This document shows positions 44,345 to 56,740 of a stretch of 64,000 nucleotides of DNA, in pieces. This DNA comes from Paragorgia papillata (lineage: Eukaryota > Cnidaria > Anthozoa > Scleralcyonacea > Coralliidae). The notes below the pieces were generated by a model that made no database searches, had not been told where the DNA came from, and worked only from the letters and a program-made list of their open reading frames with translations. The number at the start of each line of letters is the position of its first letter. The first letter of the stretch is position 1. The DNA lies in NCBI GenBank assembly GCA_035771165.1, contig JAWNZC010000258.1, positions 434,001-498,000 of the forward strand, given 5' to 3'. A program made the translations under genes and the position numbers.

Positions 44345-45025
44345 ATCTTCTTTATCTTAGAGGAAGATAAAGGAAGATAAGGGGAAGATAAGGGGAAGAT
44401 AAGGAAGATAAGGAAGATAAGGAAGATAAAAGGAAGATAAGAGGAAGATAAGGGGAAGATAAGAGGAAGATAAAGGAAGATAAGGGGAAGATAAGAGGAA
44501 GATAAAGGAAGATAAAAGGAAGATAAGGAAGATAAGGGGAAGATAAGAGGAAGATAAGAGGAAGATAAGAGGAAGATAAGAGGAAGATAAGAGGAAGATA
44601 AAGGAAGATAAGGGGAAGATAAGGAAGATAAGTGGAAGAAAAGGAAGATAAAAGGAAGATAGAAGGAACATAAGGGGAAGATAAAGGAAGATAAGGGGAA
44701 GATAAGTGGAAGAAAAGGAAGATAAAAGGAAGATAGAAGGAACATAAGGGGAAGATAAAGGAAGATAAGGGGAAGATAAGAGGAAGATAAAGGAAGATAA
44801 GGAAGATAAAAGGAAGATAAGGGGAAGATAAGAGGAAGATAAAGGAAGATAAGGGGAAGATAAAGGAAGATAAAAGGAAGATAAGGAAGATAAGGGGAAG
44901 ATAAGAGGAAGATAAGAGGAAGATAAGAGGAAGATAAAGGAAGATAAGGGGAAGATAAGGGGAAGATAAAGGAAGATAAGAAAGATAAGAGGAAGATAAG
45001 AAAGATAAGAGGAAGATAAAAGGAA
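44345..45025. repeat. GGAAGATAA polypurine array
   Basis: Inverted counterpart of 43290-44155, nearly pure purine on the plus strand. The right end is cut by the CR1 insertion; only 'aagataaagagaag' resumes at 49871. Confidence 0.9.
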
Positions 45026-45069
45026 GAAGTAGCAGACTTCCTTCCTTCCATCAGACTGAGGCTTTTAGA

Positions 45070-46760
45070 TTGCATGAAGAAATGATGAATACGAAGAGTT
45101 TAATTTGCCAGAACGTTTCAGTTCGTTACTCTGACGGTGATTCATCCACAATGGACAGATCAGGATTGTCTACAGAAAATGCAGACAAAATGACGGAGAC
45201 TTCAAATTCTTTACCTCTGGGATTAGATAATGTAAAGATAAATGGGAAGTTGGTTAGCATCTAAAGGTTGATGAACTAAAACTGAACTTGAATTACGCGG
45301 ATTAAAGAAGATTGGAGTAAAAAAGGAATTACAGGACAGACTCCTAGCAAATCTAGCAAATTCAACAAGAGACGATGTTTCTTCAGCAACAGGGGAAAAT
45401 ATCTCGAACCACGAAAGCCAACCCGACGAAGATTTACATAAAGAATCTAATACGCCCAATCCCTTGGGAAACCTATCTGCTCACTACAATTATGCCTCTG
45501 ATTTGGATGAACTCAAATCTAATCTGGTGAGATTTACGGAAAGTACTAATACTAAAATTGAAGCTCTCACAGCTGAAGTCGACAATCTTAAAGAGAACAA
45601 ACCATATGCTGTCTTGGTTTTGGAGGACGTCGTCGCTGAATTAAAGAAAGAAAATTATAACTTGAAGAAGAAGAACGACGAATTGAGCGAAAGAAATATG
45701 AATATATCATACATCATGTCGGACTTCAATACAAAGGTAAAAGACCTTGAAAACGAGAGGAAGAGCTTGATGACGGCTTTAAAGCTACTACAACATGACA
45801 CCGAGCAAAGTCAAACTAAACAATGTCATCTAGAATCCTGGCAAAGAGTATCTAAACCAGGTGAAATCTAAAACAACGAAAGGAAGAACATCACCCGAAT
45901 TACCATGCGCTTCCGGTATAGAAATAAATAACAAATTTCTGGTCCTGAGTGACAACGAAGAGGACGTTAACAACCAAAAAACTTCCCGCCCTGAAACAGA
46001 TGACACTGCAGAAGGTCGAGAATGTAATGGTGATTATAACGATGCCTTTTGTATTCCATTGGCCGGTACATCCAGCACAATTGACTCAAAGCAATTGCGA
46101 AAACAAAAAAAGAAGAAGGCTAAGAAATTGAATTCAGCAACGCAAACTTCTAACTCGACCACTGCCACTGCTACACTTGTAGATGACACGGTTATTTCTG
46201 ATCCTGGTCTAGAAACCACCTCTACTCAAACGACGAATCCAAGAAAGAAAAAGAAAACTGTTGTTATTGCAGGCGACTCGTTAGTTAAAAATATCATTGG
46301 TGCGAAAATGAGTGGTGTTGATGCTGATCATTTCTTTGTTGTGAAACCGTTCCCTGGAGCAACCGTGGAAGATATGAATGATTTTGTCAAGCCTCTAACC
46401 AGGAAAAAGCCCGATAAACTCATTTTACACGCAGGAACCAACGACCTGAAAAGTTCGTCCCCGAATGTAATCGCTGACTCTATCGTCAATCTCGTGACCA
46501 AAATCAAGGAGGACTCTCCAGATACAATTGTGGGTATCTCAGCACTGTTGGTAAGAAACGATAATAATAAACTCGCCGCTAAGGCAAAACAAGTCAATAA
46601 TATTCTAAGAGGTTATTGTAATCAAAACTGGGTTCCATTTTTAGGCAATGCTAACATTAACCCTTCCCACTTAAACTCTAGGGGTCTTCATCTAAACAAA
46701 CAAGGTAGTGTAACTCTCCAAGAAAATTTGAGAGAATTTGCTAATGATATTCCTTACTGA
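45070..46760 (+). pseudogene. LINE ORF1: SAP, coiled coil, SGNH hydrolase
   Basis: ORF1 proteins bind the element's RNA. Three abutting frames are seen. The first (45070-45264) is a short N-terminus. After a shift near 45258 a SAP motif follows (LKVDELKTELELRGLKKIG, about 45263-45330), then a coiled coil rich in E, K, L and N (about 45490-45800). After another shift near 45860 comes a lysine-rich linker and an SGNH/GDSL hydrolase-like domain: VVIAGDSLVKNI (block I), LILHAGTNDLKSS (block III) and RGLHLNKQG (block V histidine). SGNH domains are known in ORF1 of some CR1-group LINEs; the SAP motif is the less usual part. The stop is at 46758-46760, ten bases before ORF2. Confidence 0.75.
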
Positions 46761-46769
46761 CATAATATT

Positions 46770-49695
46770 TTGTCGTGTGAAGCCACTGCAGTCTCCGATG
46801 ATCAGCAAAACGATTTCGCTAAAGAGTCTGTCTCATTCATACCTACTATGCGGGGCTTCAAACTAGCCTCACTTAATGTGACAAGTCTAGTAAAGCACAT
46901 CGACGAGCTTAGAGTTTTGCTTGTTGATAACCCAGTCGATGTATTAGCAATAAATGAGACAAGGCTTGATTCTACTATTAACGATAATGAGGTGCATATA
47001 TCTGGCTATGAAATTGTACGTCGCGATAGAAGCGTCAATGGTAGATTTGGTGGAGGTGTTTGTTTTTATGTTCGCTGTAATATTAATTTTTCACCACGCC
47101 TCGACCTGTCTATCGATCAGCTTGAAAATTTATGCATCGAAATTCGTAAACCTAGATCCAGGCCTTTATTGCGACTTGGTATAGACCACCAGATTCGGCC
47201 GTTGACAAATTTAACTATTTTGAGACACTAGTAGGCAGACTTGATGCGGAAAGTGTTGAATACTATTTAATGGGTGACCTGAACTGCAATTTAGGGTCGA
47301 CCGTATTGGATCATAATTCAACCTTGTTGACTAGTATTACTGATCTTTATAGCTTACACCAATTAATAAGCGAACCAACTCGCGTAACCAAGTCATCTTC
47401 AACTTTAATTGACTTGATATTCACTAACACGCCAGATAAAATTGTTTGCTCCAGTGTCTCTCATATTGGTATTAGTGATCATAGCTTAATTTACGCTTTT
47501 CGTAAACTTTCAACTGGTCTATTCACTAAAGGCCACTCTACAGTAACCTATAGAAAATTTAAGAATTTTGATTCTGCCAGTTTTAGAAATGATATCTGTT
47601 TACAGAATTGGGATAATATAAAGGCGTACGATAATCCAAATGATATGTGGCATGTTTGGAAGAACACATTTCACAGTGTTGTTGAAAGGCATGCCCCCCT
47701 GTGTACAAAGCGTGTTAGGGCTTCTAAATCGCCGTGGATCACGCCCCAGTTAAAACAACGTATGCACGAAAGGGTATTCTAAAGATAAAAGCGACTCGCT
47801 CTAATGATTCAAATGATTGGTTCGCCTTTAAGAGAACTCGCAATTCTGTAAACACCGAAATCAAACATGCTAAAGAACTGCATTATATGAACGCTTTTCA
47901 CGAAAATAAAGGCAATTCGAAGAAGACTTGGAATATCATTAATGAACTTACTTCAAGAAAACTGCACAGCTCGCACATAAAAGAAATCAAATTGAACGGC
48001 TGTTCAATTAGTGGCTCTCAAGAATTATCTGAGGCGTTTAATGATCATTTCGCCAGTATTGGGCCAAAGCTTGCTGACAAAATACCTTGCAATGAAAACA
48101 ACCGTTCTCATTTGGATTATCTTACATGTCACGAATTTGGAGCTAGTTTTCAACTGAAGACAATAAGTTCGTCCACAGTCTTTTCTCTTTTATCTAAGCT
48201 ATGTAAATCTAAAGCAACTGGATTAGATAAAATATCTGCTAGGCTCCTTCGTGAATGTCCTGACTTGATTGCAGAATCCCTTTGTTTAATTTTTAACCGT
48301 TCCGTTAATACGGGTATCTTTCCCGATGAATGGAAATGTTCAAAAGTCATACCATTATTTAAACAAGGGGAACGTAAGGATCTCAATAACTATCGGCCCA
48401 TCTCAATTATTCCGGTTGTGGCAAAAGTTTTTGAGAGGATTATTTACGATCAAGTCAATGTTTTTCTTATCGATAACAAAGTACTTTTCAATGGTCAATC
48501 AGGGTTCCGAAGCTTCCATTCCACAGTCACTGCTCTTCTTGAGGCCACTAACGACTGGGCGTACAATATTGATCGTGGCAATGTTAACGCTGTACTTTTC
48601 TTAGATCTCAAAAAAGCGTTTGACACCGTGGATCATGGAATACTGTTATCAAAATTAAATGCATATGGTATCGGAAGTGTTGCGAGTAATTGGTTTAAGT
48701 CTTACTTAAGTGATCGCAACCAAAACTGCTTTGTGAACGGTTTTCTCTCACAGAACCGTTCATTGGCCTGTGGTATCCCACATGGGACTATTTTGGGGCC
48801 ACTTCTATTTTTAATTTATATAAATGACTTGCCCAATTGCCTCGCACATTCCCAGCCACGTATATATGCAGACGACACTCATTTGACGTTCGCAACCAAT
48901 AATGTTCATGATATTGAACAGAACCTGAATCAAGACCTTGCGAACGTTAATGAATGGCTTATTGCAAATAAGCTTACTCTAAACCAATCAAAGACCGAAT
49001 TCATGTTAATCGGGTCTAGGCAAAGAATATGTACGTTTCACTCATCACCATTTTTAGAAATTGATGGGATCCCTATTAACCAGGTTTCCCACACAAAGTC
49101 TCTTGGTGTACATATTGATGAGAATTTGTCTTGGAACGTACATATCAATAAGTTATCTAAAAAGATTGCTTCTGGCGTTGGAGCTTTAAAACGTGTAAGA
49201 TCGTTTGTCCCCGATACGACGCTACAGTTTATTTTCAATTCGTTAGTTCAACCACATTTTGATTACTGTTGCGTCGTTTGGGATAATTGTAACAAAACCC
49301 TCGCTGATAAGCTTCAAAAATTACAAAATCGTGCAGCCAGGGTATTAACGTTTTCTAGTTATGACACTAATGCTGATTTTCTTCTTGAGAAACTTGGCTG
49401 GAGGAAACTTGATTCCAAGCGCAAATTTGAAAAAGCTGTTGTGGTCTACAAATCACTTAATGGGCTCGCTCCCGATTATTTGCGTCCAATGTTCACGGAC
49501 CGTAGCAGCGTAACAAATTATTCATTGAGAGACACCGAGGGCAAACTAGCTATTCCTAAGCCCCGTACTAACTACCTAAAAAAAAGCTTTGGTTATAGTG
49601 GTGCGGTGCTATGGAATAGCCTTCCTATCGAGTTGCGGAAGGCAAACACTCTGGGTGATTTTAAATCAGGCTGCAGTAGCTACTTAAATTCTTAA
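46770..49695 (+). pseudogene. LINE ORF2: endonuclease and reverse transcriptase
   Basis: ORF2 nicks target DNA and reverse-transcribes the element. The endonuclease starts SLNVTSLVKHIDELR, with DVLAINETRLDS and RDRSVNGRFGGGVCFYV; a shift near 47165 moves WYRPPDSAVDKF and YYLMGDLNCNLG to the next frame, which continues through TLIDLIFTNTPDK and GISDHSLIYAF to 47782. A shift near 47765 leads to the 653-codon reverse transcriptase frame (47734-49695): SKATGLDKISARLLREC, NNYRPISIIP, FNGQSGFRSFHST, LFLDLKKAFDTVDHGIL, GIPHGTILGPLLFLIYINDL, the catalytic YADDTHLTF, thumb SLGVHIDENLSWNVHI, and a C-terminal AVLWNSLPIELR. Complete in domain order, so it was full length before the shifts. Confidence 0.85.
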
Positions 49696-52442
49696 CCTTT
49701 TATTGCACGGCACTCATGGAAAGCAGGTATTTTAACTTAGTATTATTAGGAACATTAAAATTGTAATTTGAGATTTATTAACTGTAATTTTGTAATTAGT
49801 TAGTGTATGTAAAATCCTGATGAGTTTACCGTGGTTAAATAAAGTTATTATCTTATCTTATCTTATCTTAAGATAAAGAGAAGCCGCTCAGAGTATCTCG
49901 GAGCCAAGAGCCCAGGGCTCGGAGCCAAGAGCCGACGGCTCGGAGTCAAGAGGCAAGGGCTCGGAGCCGCTCGGAGCCAAGAGCTCGGAGTCGCTCGGAA
50001 CCAAGCGCCGAGGGCTCGGAGCCGCTCAGAGCCGGCAACGCGGTTTCGCTATGGTAACACTGCTAATGACCTTCTCGCCCGAGAATAAATTCAATCTGCG
50101 ATTAAACGGCAAGTGATTGTAAATAATTTTGACACGTATGGATTTTAACTTTTGCGTGTTTGTAAATAATAGGAGCTTTATGTGATTGTAAATATGAAAT
50201 TATATATTTTTTTAACTTTATTTCATTATTTAGTCATATTACAAAAACGTTTCTTTAAACAAATCACATTCTAAAAACTATAATCTTTTAAGAGCCACCA
50301 ATTCGTTGACAGAATACGAACGAAATATTCTCATAATACCTAAAGATTTAAAATATGAGGTGTATACTCCAGAAACCCCAGAAAGCTGATGCCACTGTGC
50401 CGGACTTGTGCACAGTTCCTAAACGTATAAACACCACAAAAGCGAACCAAATATCTAATATAATATTCATATATAAGCTTTTCATTGCTATGTGCTAGTG
50501 TTAATACGTTTTAAACCCCTTAGCTCACGGCTTTTCCAATTGATTCCTCACACTATCTTAAGTTCTTCTTATATACGGCTTAAAGTGATTCCTCATTCTA
50601 TCTTCTCACGAATTCTTCACTTATAAACAAGGGTTTAGCAAACAATGATTCTAGGATGACTTATTCTGTTTGAATATTATAACATGCCCCACAACTGCTG
50701 ACTGTCGATCAGTACGGTAAAGTGCATAAATGAAATTTGGTTCCTATTACTTATATAAGTCGAGCATCTTTTGATAATGACGATCTTCGGGAATTTGTCG
50801 GAGAGCTATCGATTATGACGTATTACACGGGGGGTTGAGTAACAGTAGAGGGTCCCAAAGGAGCCTGAGACGAATGAAGGACGCGACGCTGTTTTGCTAT
50901 GGTAACACTGTTAATGACCTTCTCGCCTAGACTTGCCTAAGCGCTTAATCTCCTTAATGACCCCTAATGAGTTTCTCTTTTGTCTCCTGCACGTGCACTG
51001 AGGATAAATATGCAAATATCACACTTAGTAACAGAAAGCGTAGCAACGCTTTCAAAGTAATAAATCGCTTTGCCTTTAGTTTATATTTCGACACTTAAAA
51101 TCGTTCTTTTCATGACTTCTCGAAGTGATTCCTCTTCTAAAATATATCTTAAGTTCTTCTTACGATATCTTGACTTGCTTTATAAACGAGAGTTTAGTTA
51201 GTAATGATTCTAGGATGACTTACTCTCTTTGAATATTTAGGTTCTAAAAATAAAATATTCATGATATACTATTAATTCAAGTCTATACGTTATCTCAGCC
51301 GATTCAGACATTTAGGCTGTTCAAAACTCACTCTATTCCTCCAGACAAGGTTTCAGATAAAAAAATATAAAGTGTCTCTATCAATTTCTCTTTAGTTCGT
51401 TGTAAAGAACGTCTATTTTGTTAAGGTTTACTGTACGCATGCTCTGTATGTTTACATGTCCCATAGTATTAACAAACACACGTTAAGCTAAATTAAAATC
51501 CGTAAGGAACTGTATCGACATGTACTTGATTTCCGCAGGCTTCACATTTACGGTTTCTCCCTCGAGGCACGGGAGAGAACCAAAACATTTATTCACACCA
51601 AGCAAAGGTTGACTTTTCCCTTTTGTGTTCTGCACGTGCGAGAATCTTATGACATACTAGATCATAGCGACGAATTATTTAACCAAGCTTTGTAATTTTT
51701 AAAAGTGCTTGGTCAACGATGCTGTCGAATAATGTTCTTCTAAGTGTACAATAACGATTCGCTACCATTCAAGGCGACTCTTTTTAACTTCATACGGTTC
51801 CTATACGTATAAACATCACAAAAGCGACACAAATATCTAATATAATATTCAAAAGCGAACCAAATATCTAATATAATATTCATATATAAGCTTTTCATTG
51901 CTATATGCCGATACGTTTTTTTCTGAGCTCACGGCTTTTCGGATTGATTCGTACATATCTTAAGTTCAGCTTCTCAAAGTGATTCTTCGTTCTATCTTCT
52001 CACGATTTCTTCACTTATAAACAAGGGTTTAATTAGGAATGATTCTACTGTTTGTACTCCAGTTAACTTAGCAACGCTTTCAAAGAAATAAATATCGCTT
52101 TGCCTTTAGTTCATATTTCGACACTTAAAATCGTTCTTTTCACGACTTCTAGAAGTGATTCCTCATTCTATCTTCCTACAATTTCCTCGCTCATGAACTA
52201 GGGTTTAGTTAGCAATAGTTCTAGCCAGTACACTCCACAAGTAAAACACTTTAGGAAAAGTAGCAACTATACGAAATCACCGAGCTTATATAGCTTCATG
52301 TATACTATAACTATCCCAATCTTGCCCAACCATGTCGCAGGCGTGAGTCATTCGTGAGTCACGGTGAGTGAGTCATGCTGAATATTAATGAGGCGGCATC
52401 CCTTTGGACGGTATATGGTGGGGGGGGGGGGGGTATCTACTG

Positions 52443-52924
52443 CCCTCCGAACAGCAAAGTGTCTGAGGATCTTTAAACAAATGTTTTGCCAATGATTTTT
52501 CGTCGGTATGTTATATTATCGTCTCATAGTTTTAAGATTCTCTTGCGACTTGCCTCCACCAGTCTCGACAGTCTCCGCGTACAATGACGACACAAATTCT
52601 AAGTTCTCTATCCCCTCCCTAACGACAATGTTTAAAAATATCCCAGAACATGGGATACACGTGAGCAGCCCAGACCAGGGTCTTTTCGCAGCGGTGGGCG
52701 GAGCAGCGGAGATAAGACCCTGGGTACGAGGTTGCAGTTCTTCCTCTCACGTCAGCAGCAATAACTATTACAAAGATTACAAATAATGCTTTTCGCATAC
52801 ATAATTATGCATACATTACATGTCCCTTTCCTTAATGAGAGAATGTTCAACATGGTAACAATTAATAAATGTAACTAACAGCAACGAATAATATAAGGAC
52901 TGTTCGCAAATGTTAAATTGTTTC
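52443..52924. other. no gene; one dispersed palindrome
   Basis: 52670-52735 is an inverted copy of the repeat at 36053-36116 ('ccagggtcttttcgc' mirrored by 'agataagaccctggg'). The 92-codon plus-strand ORF has no motif. Confidence 0.45.
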
Positions 52925-54723
52925 TCCTTTTGTTTCTTAAGAATTCGCTGAAACTCTTCTGAAGCTTCCAACAATAAACCGCGTAGTGGATGACGAGTTA
53001 ACCGATATAGTATGTACGCCAGAAGAAGTTGAAAGGCATTTAAAAAACTTAGACATTAACAAGTCCCCAGGGCCTGATAACATTCCTCCAGTCATTCCTC
53101 CAGTCAAAGGAATGCGCTTCTTATTTGTCACTGTCATTAGCCAACTTATACAACAAGTCCTTCTCCTCAGGTATATTACCATTAGATTGGAAAAAGGCAA
53201 ATATAGCTCCTATCCACAAGAAAACTCGAAATTTAAACGAGAAAATTACAGACAAATTTCTCTTACATGAATTATATCCAAGGTAGGAGAAAAGATTGTC
53301 CGAGAAAGAATGGTTGACTTTTGGGAAAGTCGGCAAATCTTCAACCAAAATCAATTTGCATATTTAAAAGGCAGATCTACTGTATCGCAATTACTGTTGT
53401 GTTACAATGATTGGGTAAAGTCAAGAAACAATGCCAAACCAACTGACGTTGTATTTCTAGACTTCTGTAAAGCATTTGACAGTGTTCCACACGAACGTCT
53501 ACTTTACAAATTAAAACAGTCTGGTGTTAGTGGAGCTTTATTACAATGGCTTCGAAGTTTTCTCACCAATCGGCTGCAAAGAGTTGTAGTCCGAGGATCA
53601 TATTCCAATTGGTCGCAAGTAAAATCTGGAGTACCTCAGGGAACAATCCTTGGACCAATCCTTTTTTTAATGTACATCAACGACTTGCCTAACGAAGTAC
53701 AAAGCTTTTGCGGATGATACCAAAGTATACCGAGAAATAAATGATGCTGAAAACGATAAATTATCACTTCAATCTGACTTGGATCGCATGAGTAACTGGG
53801 CCAATACCTGGCAACTACGTTTCAACCCCAATAAGTGTGAAGTGATGCGGATTACACACCAACGAGACTCCTCGGAACCTGTGTACCATTTTTTCGAAAA
53901 AACACTCAAAGTGGTCAATCAATTCAAAGATCTCGGTATTATTATGACAAGAAATTTGGCATGGAGTAAACAAGTCAACACTGCTGTTAATAAAGCCAAT
54001 CGCTTATTGGGCTTGGTTAAAAGAACTGTTGGCTCATCAAACAACAAAATTTTCACCATGTTATATAAAGCGTTGGTAAGACCAACATTAGAATACGCAG
54101 CTCCATTATGGTCACCTTACCTGGTCAAAGACGTACAAGCCTTAGAGAGTATCCAAAGAAGAGCATCAAGAATAGTACTGAAACAGAAACGAGGAGAAAT
54201 GCCGTACGAAGAGCGCTGTAATTTACTAAAATGGGATACACTGGAAAAAAGAAGAGAGTATTTCTCCTTGGTTGAATGCTATAAGACTGTGTTTGGTCTT
54301 AATGGAATTGTTTTCGACGATGTATTAGAATATAGACACATAACTAAGACAAGATCTAACCATAATTATACATTGTACACTAAATTACCTAGATTGAATT
54401 GTTACAAACATTCCTTTTTTGTTAGGATAATTAATCTTTGGAATAGTTTGCCTAGTAGTGTTGTAGAAGTAAATAATTTTAAACAGTTTAAAAACCAACT
54501 TAAATCACATATGAACATGTATTAGTTATTAGTTTTAGTGTTTTTTATTATCTTTTATTTATTTATTTTTTTAAATATTTTTAATATCTAAGTAGAATAG
54601 TATCTAATTTAAATAACTTAAATTTTAATATTTAAGAATTCGATGTAATTAGTATTAAGGATTGTAATTTTATTAATTTAGGTACCTAGGTATTAATTTG
54701 GGTACCTTGAATAAATTGATTGG

Positions 54724-54757
<34 letters not shown>
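52925..54757 (+). pseudogene. CR1-type LINE, 5'-truncated, with (TTGA)n tail
   Basis: The reverse transcriptase begins mid-protein: EEVERHLKNLDINKSPGPD, a 12-base tandem duplication ('cattcctccagt') and a shift, then YRQISLT. 53310-53717 carries FAYLKGRSTVSQLLL, DVVFLDFCKAFDSVPHERLL and SGVPQGTILGPILFLMYIND. A single-base shift near 53700 moves the catalytic FADDTKVYRE into the next frame. 53779-54525 encodes the thumb and C-terminus (WQLRFNPNKCEVMR, LGIIMTRNLAWSKQV, LYKALVRPTLEYAAPLWS, RIINLWNSLPSSVVEVNNF). The tail is (TTGA)n at 54718-54757. It is a different family from the copy at 45025, judged by tail and sequence. Confidence 0.82.
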
Positions 54758-54935
54758 CTCTTCCAGCAAGCTTTCGTTTCGTTCATCTTGGCGGCTTTCG
54801 CAGTTCCAACTCGCACTCGTGTAAAACATTTAATAACTTGCCCTGCACCAGAACTTAGCAAAACCAAGGATGGTTCCATTATATAATATTGTTACTTAAT
54901 TTTTTGCATGCGAACAAACCAGCATATCCTCTCAT

Positions 54936-55303
54936 CTAGAATTACCAATAATCAGTAAGTGTGCAATGGCCTACAATTAACAATAATTGTGAATTTTAAA
55001 GAACTAATTCTCAACCCCCCACCCTCAACCTCGACCCCAACCTCTAAACCTTACCCTAACCCTAACCACAACCCCCCTGGAAACCCTAAATCTAACCACA
55101 ACCCCCCGTTGGACCTAAACATAACCACAACCCTCCGGGAAAAAAGTCCCACCTCTCAGGCGCCAACCACAACAACCCTACTGGTTTTTTAGTTATATGC
55201 AATTTAGTTTAACATCCCGCATGTGGGACAGAGAATTACCTACCATTACCAATTATTGGTAATTCAAGGCCGTTTCACACTTACTGATTATTGGTAATTC
55301 TAG
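54936..55303. mobile_element. MITE containing telomere-like repeats
   Basis: TIRs of about 28 bases ('ctagaattaccaataatcag' at 54936 against its reverse complement ending at 55303) with an extra internal copy of 'attaccaataat' near 55252. The interior (55013-55140) is C-rich with 'accctaaccctaaccacaac' and repeats of 'aaccacaaccccc'. Confidence 0.65.
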
Positions 55304-56032
55304 GGTAGGAGGACACGTCGCAAAGGAAAAAAATATTTGCACATTTCTAAAGACGCGCGAGGACTGGGACGAGTAAATAATCTCCTCAATGTGTTCGAAT
55401 ATTCTGGGGGTCCCGCGCATCACACCTACTTCAGGGCACACGGCTCGTTTCCCCGCCCTATCTTATAGGCGCCCTGATACAACGTAGTTTTTCAAAATTA
55501 CTACGCCAATAAAGTTATCAAATGGGTCGCTATTGAGGCTATACAAAACACTCGTACTCATGTTGTAGTTAAATATTACACATGCACACATATACATAAT
55601 ACATACACACAAATAAAAACCGATTCGTTAATTTTTTTATAAAACACCAAAATAGATCCTTGTCATTAATTAATTTAGTAAGGTTTAAGTAAGATTTGAG
55701 AACGATTAGATTCATTCAAAACCCGTATAGTACAAAAATGTATGGTCATGGAATGAAATAAAAATTCGCGATAATTAAGTTACGACGTAGACAGTCGGCA
55801 ATGGAAATTCTTCTCTGTACCGCCTTATCAAGTAATCTCACAATCCAACCAGTGGCGTAGCTAGGAATTTTGAGCGGTGGGGCAAACGTATATTTCCGAC
55901 AAGTGGGCGTGGTCACATGGGCGTGACCAACATTTTGTGTGGTCATACGTTTTTATTTTTCGTCTTTTAAGTGACCTTATTGGACTATTCGAGATAAAAT
56001 AAAGAAATGGGCGATCTTCCATTATGTCCTGC

Positions 56033-56290
56033 CTATATCTTCACATGTGTATCTTCACATTCGCTTGATGAAGACGGCCCCGAAACGGTTGATACGGGAA
56101 CCTCTGCTGCACGTGTAGGCTTATCAGGCTTCGTTTTCCATGCGAACGTAAATGAATTTTCGGGAGCGCCGGTCAGCTTGTACGGAATATGGCGATGGGC
56201 AGCTATTAGTTCACTGTGGTACAACTTATCATTGTGCCTTTTTCTGTAGTCGCTGTCAAAGGCCAATTGGCACAGAGAACATTCTACCTT
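56033..56290 (-). pseudogene. N-terminal zinc-finger exon, transposase-like
   Basis: The minus strand reads VECSLCQLAFDSDYRKRHND then LYHSELIAAHRHIPYKLTGA, a CxxC...HxxxxH finger followed by a conserved basic patch, then a serine-rich linker ending ECEDTHVKI. This layout resembles N-terminal fingers of hAT/ZMYM1-type element proteins in invertebrates. No catalytic domain follows in this direction. Family assignment is inference from the motif alone. Confidence 0.45.
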
Positions 56291-56666
56291 TTTTCGTTTG
56301 GTCTTACCTTGATCAAGTGAGGCGCGAGACGCCGCGGCCGGCGAGTCGGCGAGTATATAGAGCTATACAATCAATTAAAATTAGACTTCACTTACAACGA
56401 AATTTATCAGTCATCAAACAAAATAAGTATTTTTCTACAGTTCGGTTTCCAGTGGAAACGGTTTCCAGTGGAAACTTTCCACCAACTGGCTACTTAAAAG
56501 GAAGTGATAAACTGAGTATAATATCAAAACCATGTGACCATGGCAGTAGGGCCGGCACATCATGAAATCCACGAAAATCATTTCAAAAATTCAATTTAGT
56601 GACATACAATTCAGTGCGTAAGTACGTAACTCTTAAATACATTAAGTAATATTTAAAATACGAGCA

Positions 56667-56740
56667 GGAGTGTTTTATCAGATTTAAAACCACGAGGGCG
56701 CAGCCCGAGTGTTTTAGATCTGATAAAACACGTGATGCGA
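56667..56740. repeat. hairpin with CGAG/CTCG core
   Basis: 'gagtgttttatcagat' pairs with 'atctgataaaacac' around 'cacgagggcgcagcccgag'. It resembles the hairpin at the end of the Crypton-type element (39470-39640), which also has 'gagtgtttt' and 'cgagg' text. Confidence 0.55.

Larger units (their letters stand above)
45025..49868 (+). mobile_element. full-length CR1/L2-type LINE
   Basis: ORF1 (45070-46760), ORF2 (46770-49695), a short 3' untranslated region and a (TTATC)n tail at 49846-49868. It lies within the purine array of the palindrome's right arm. About five single-base frameshifts break the ORFs although all domains are present. Confidence 0.85.
38489..52442. mobile_element. giant foldback palindrome with two later insertions
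   Basis: The outer ends are reverse complements: 'cagtagata', C-run, 'catataccgtccaaagggat' at 38489-38530 against 52400-52442. Left 38489-39452 pairs with about 51485-52442, and left 41661-43290 pairs with 49871-51490. Inside, a pyrimidine array (43290-44155) mirrors a purine array (44345-45025) around a central hairpin near 44245. The left arm is interrupted by a Crypton-type element (39453-41660) and the right by a CR1 LINE (about 45025-49868). Without these the palindrome would be about 6.9 kb. The arms carry no transposase I can find, only diverged internal repeats ('gaagatagaatgaggaatcact' and 'aagcttatatatgaatatta' several times). No target duplication is evident at the ends. Confidence 0.85.

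Noticed and set aside
44317..45075. 252-codon minus-strand ORF of the same composition
   Set aside because: Product of the inverted purine array, not a membrane protein.
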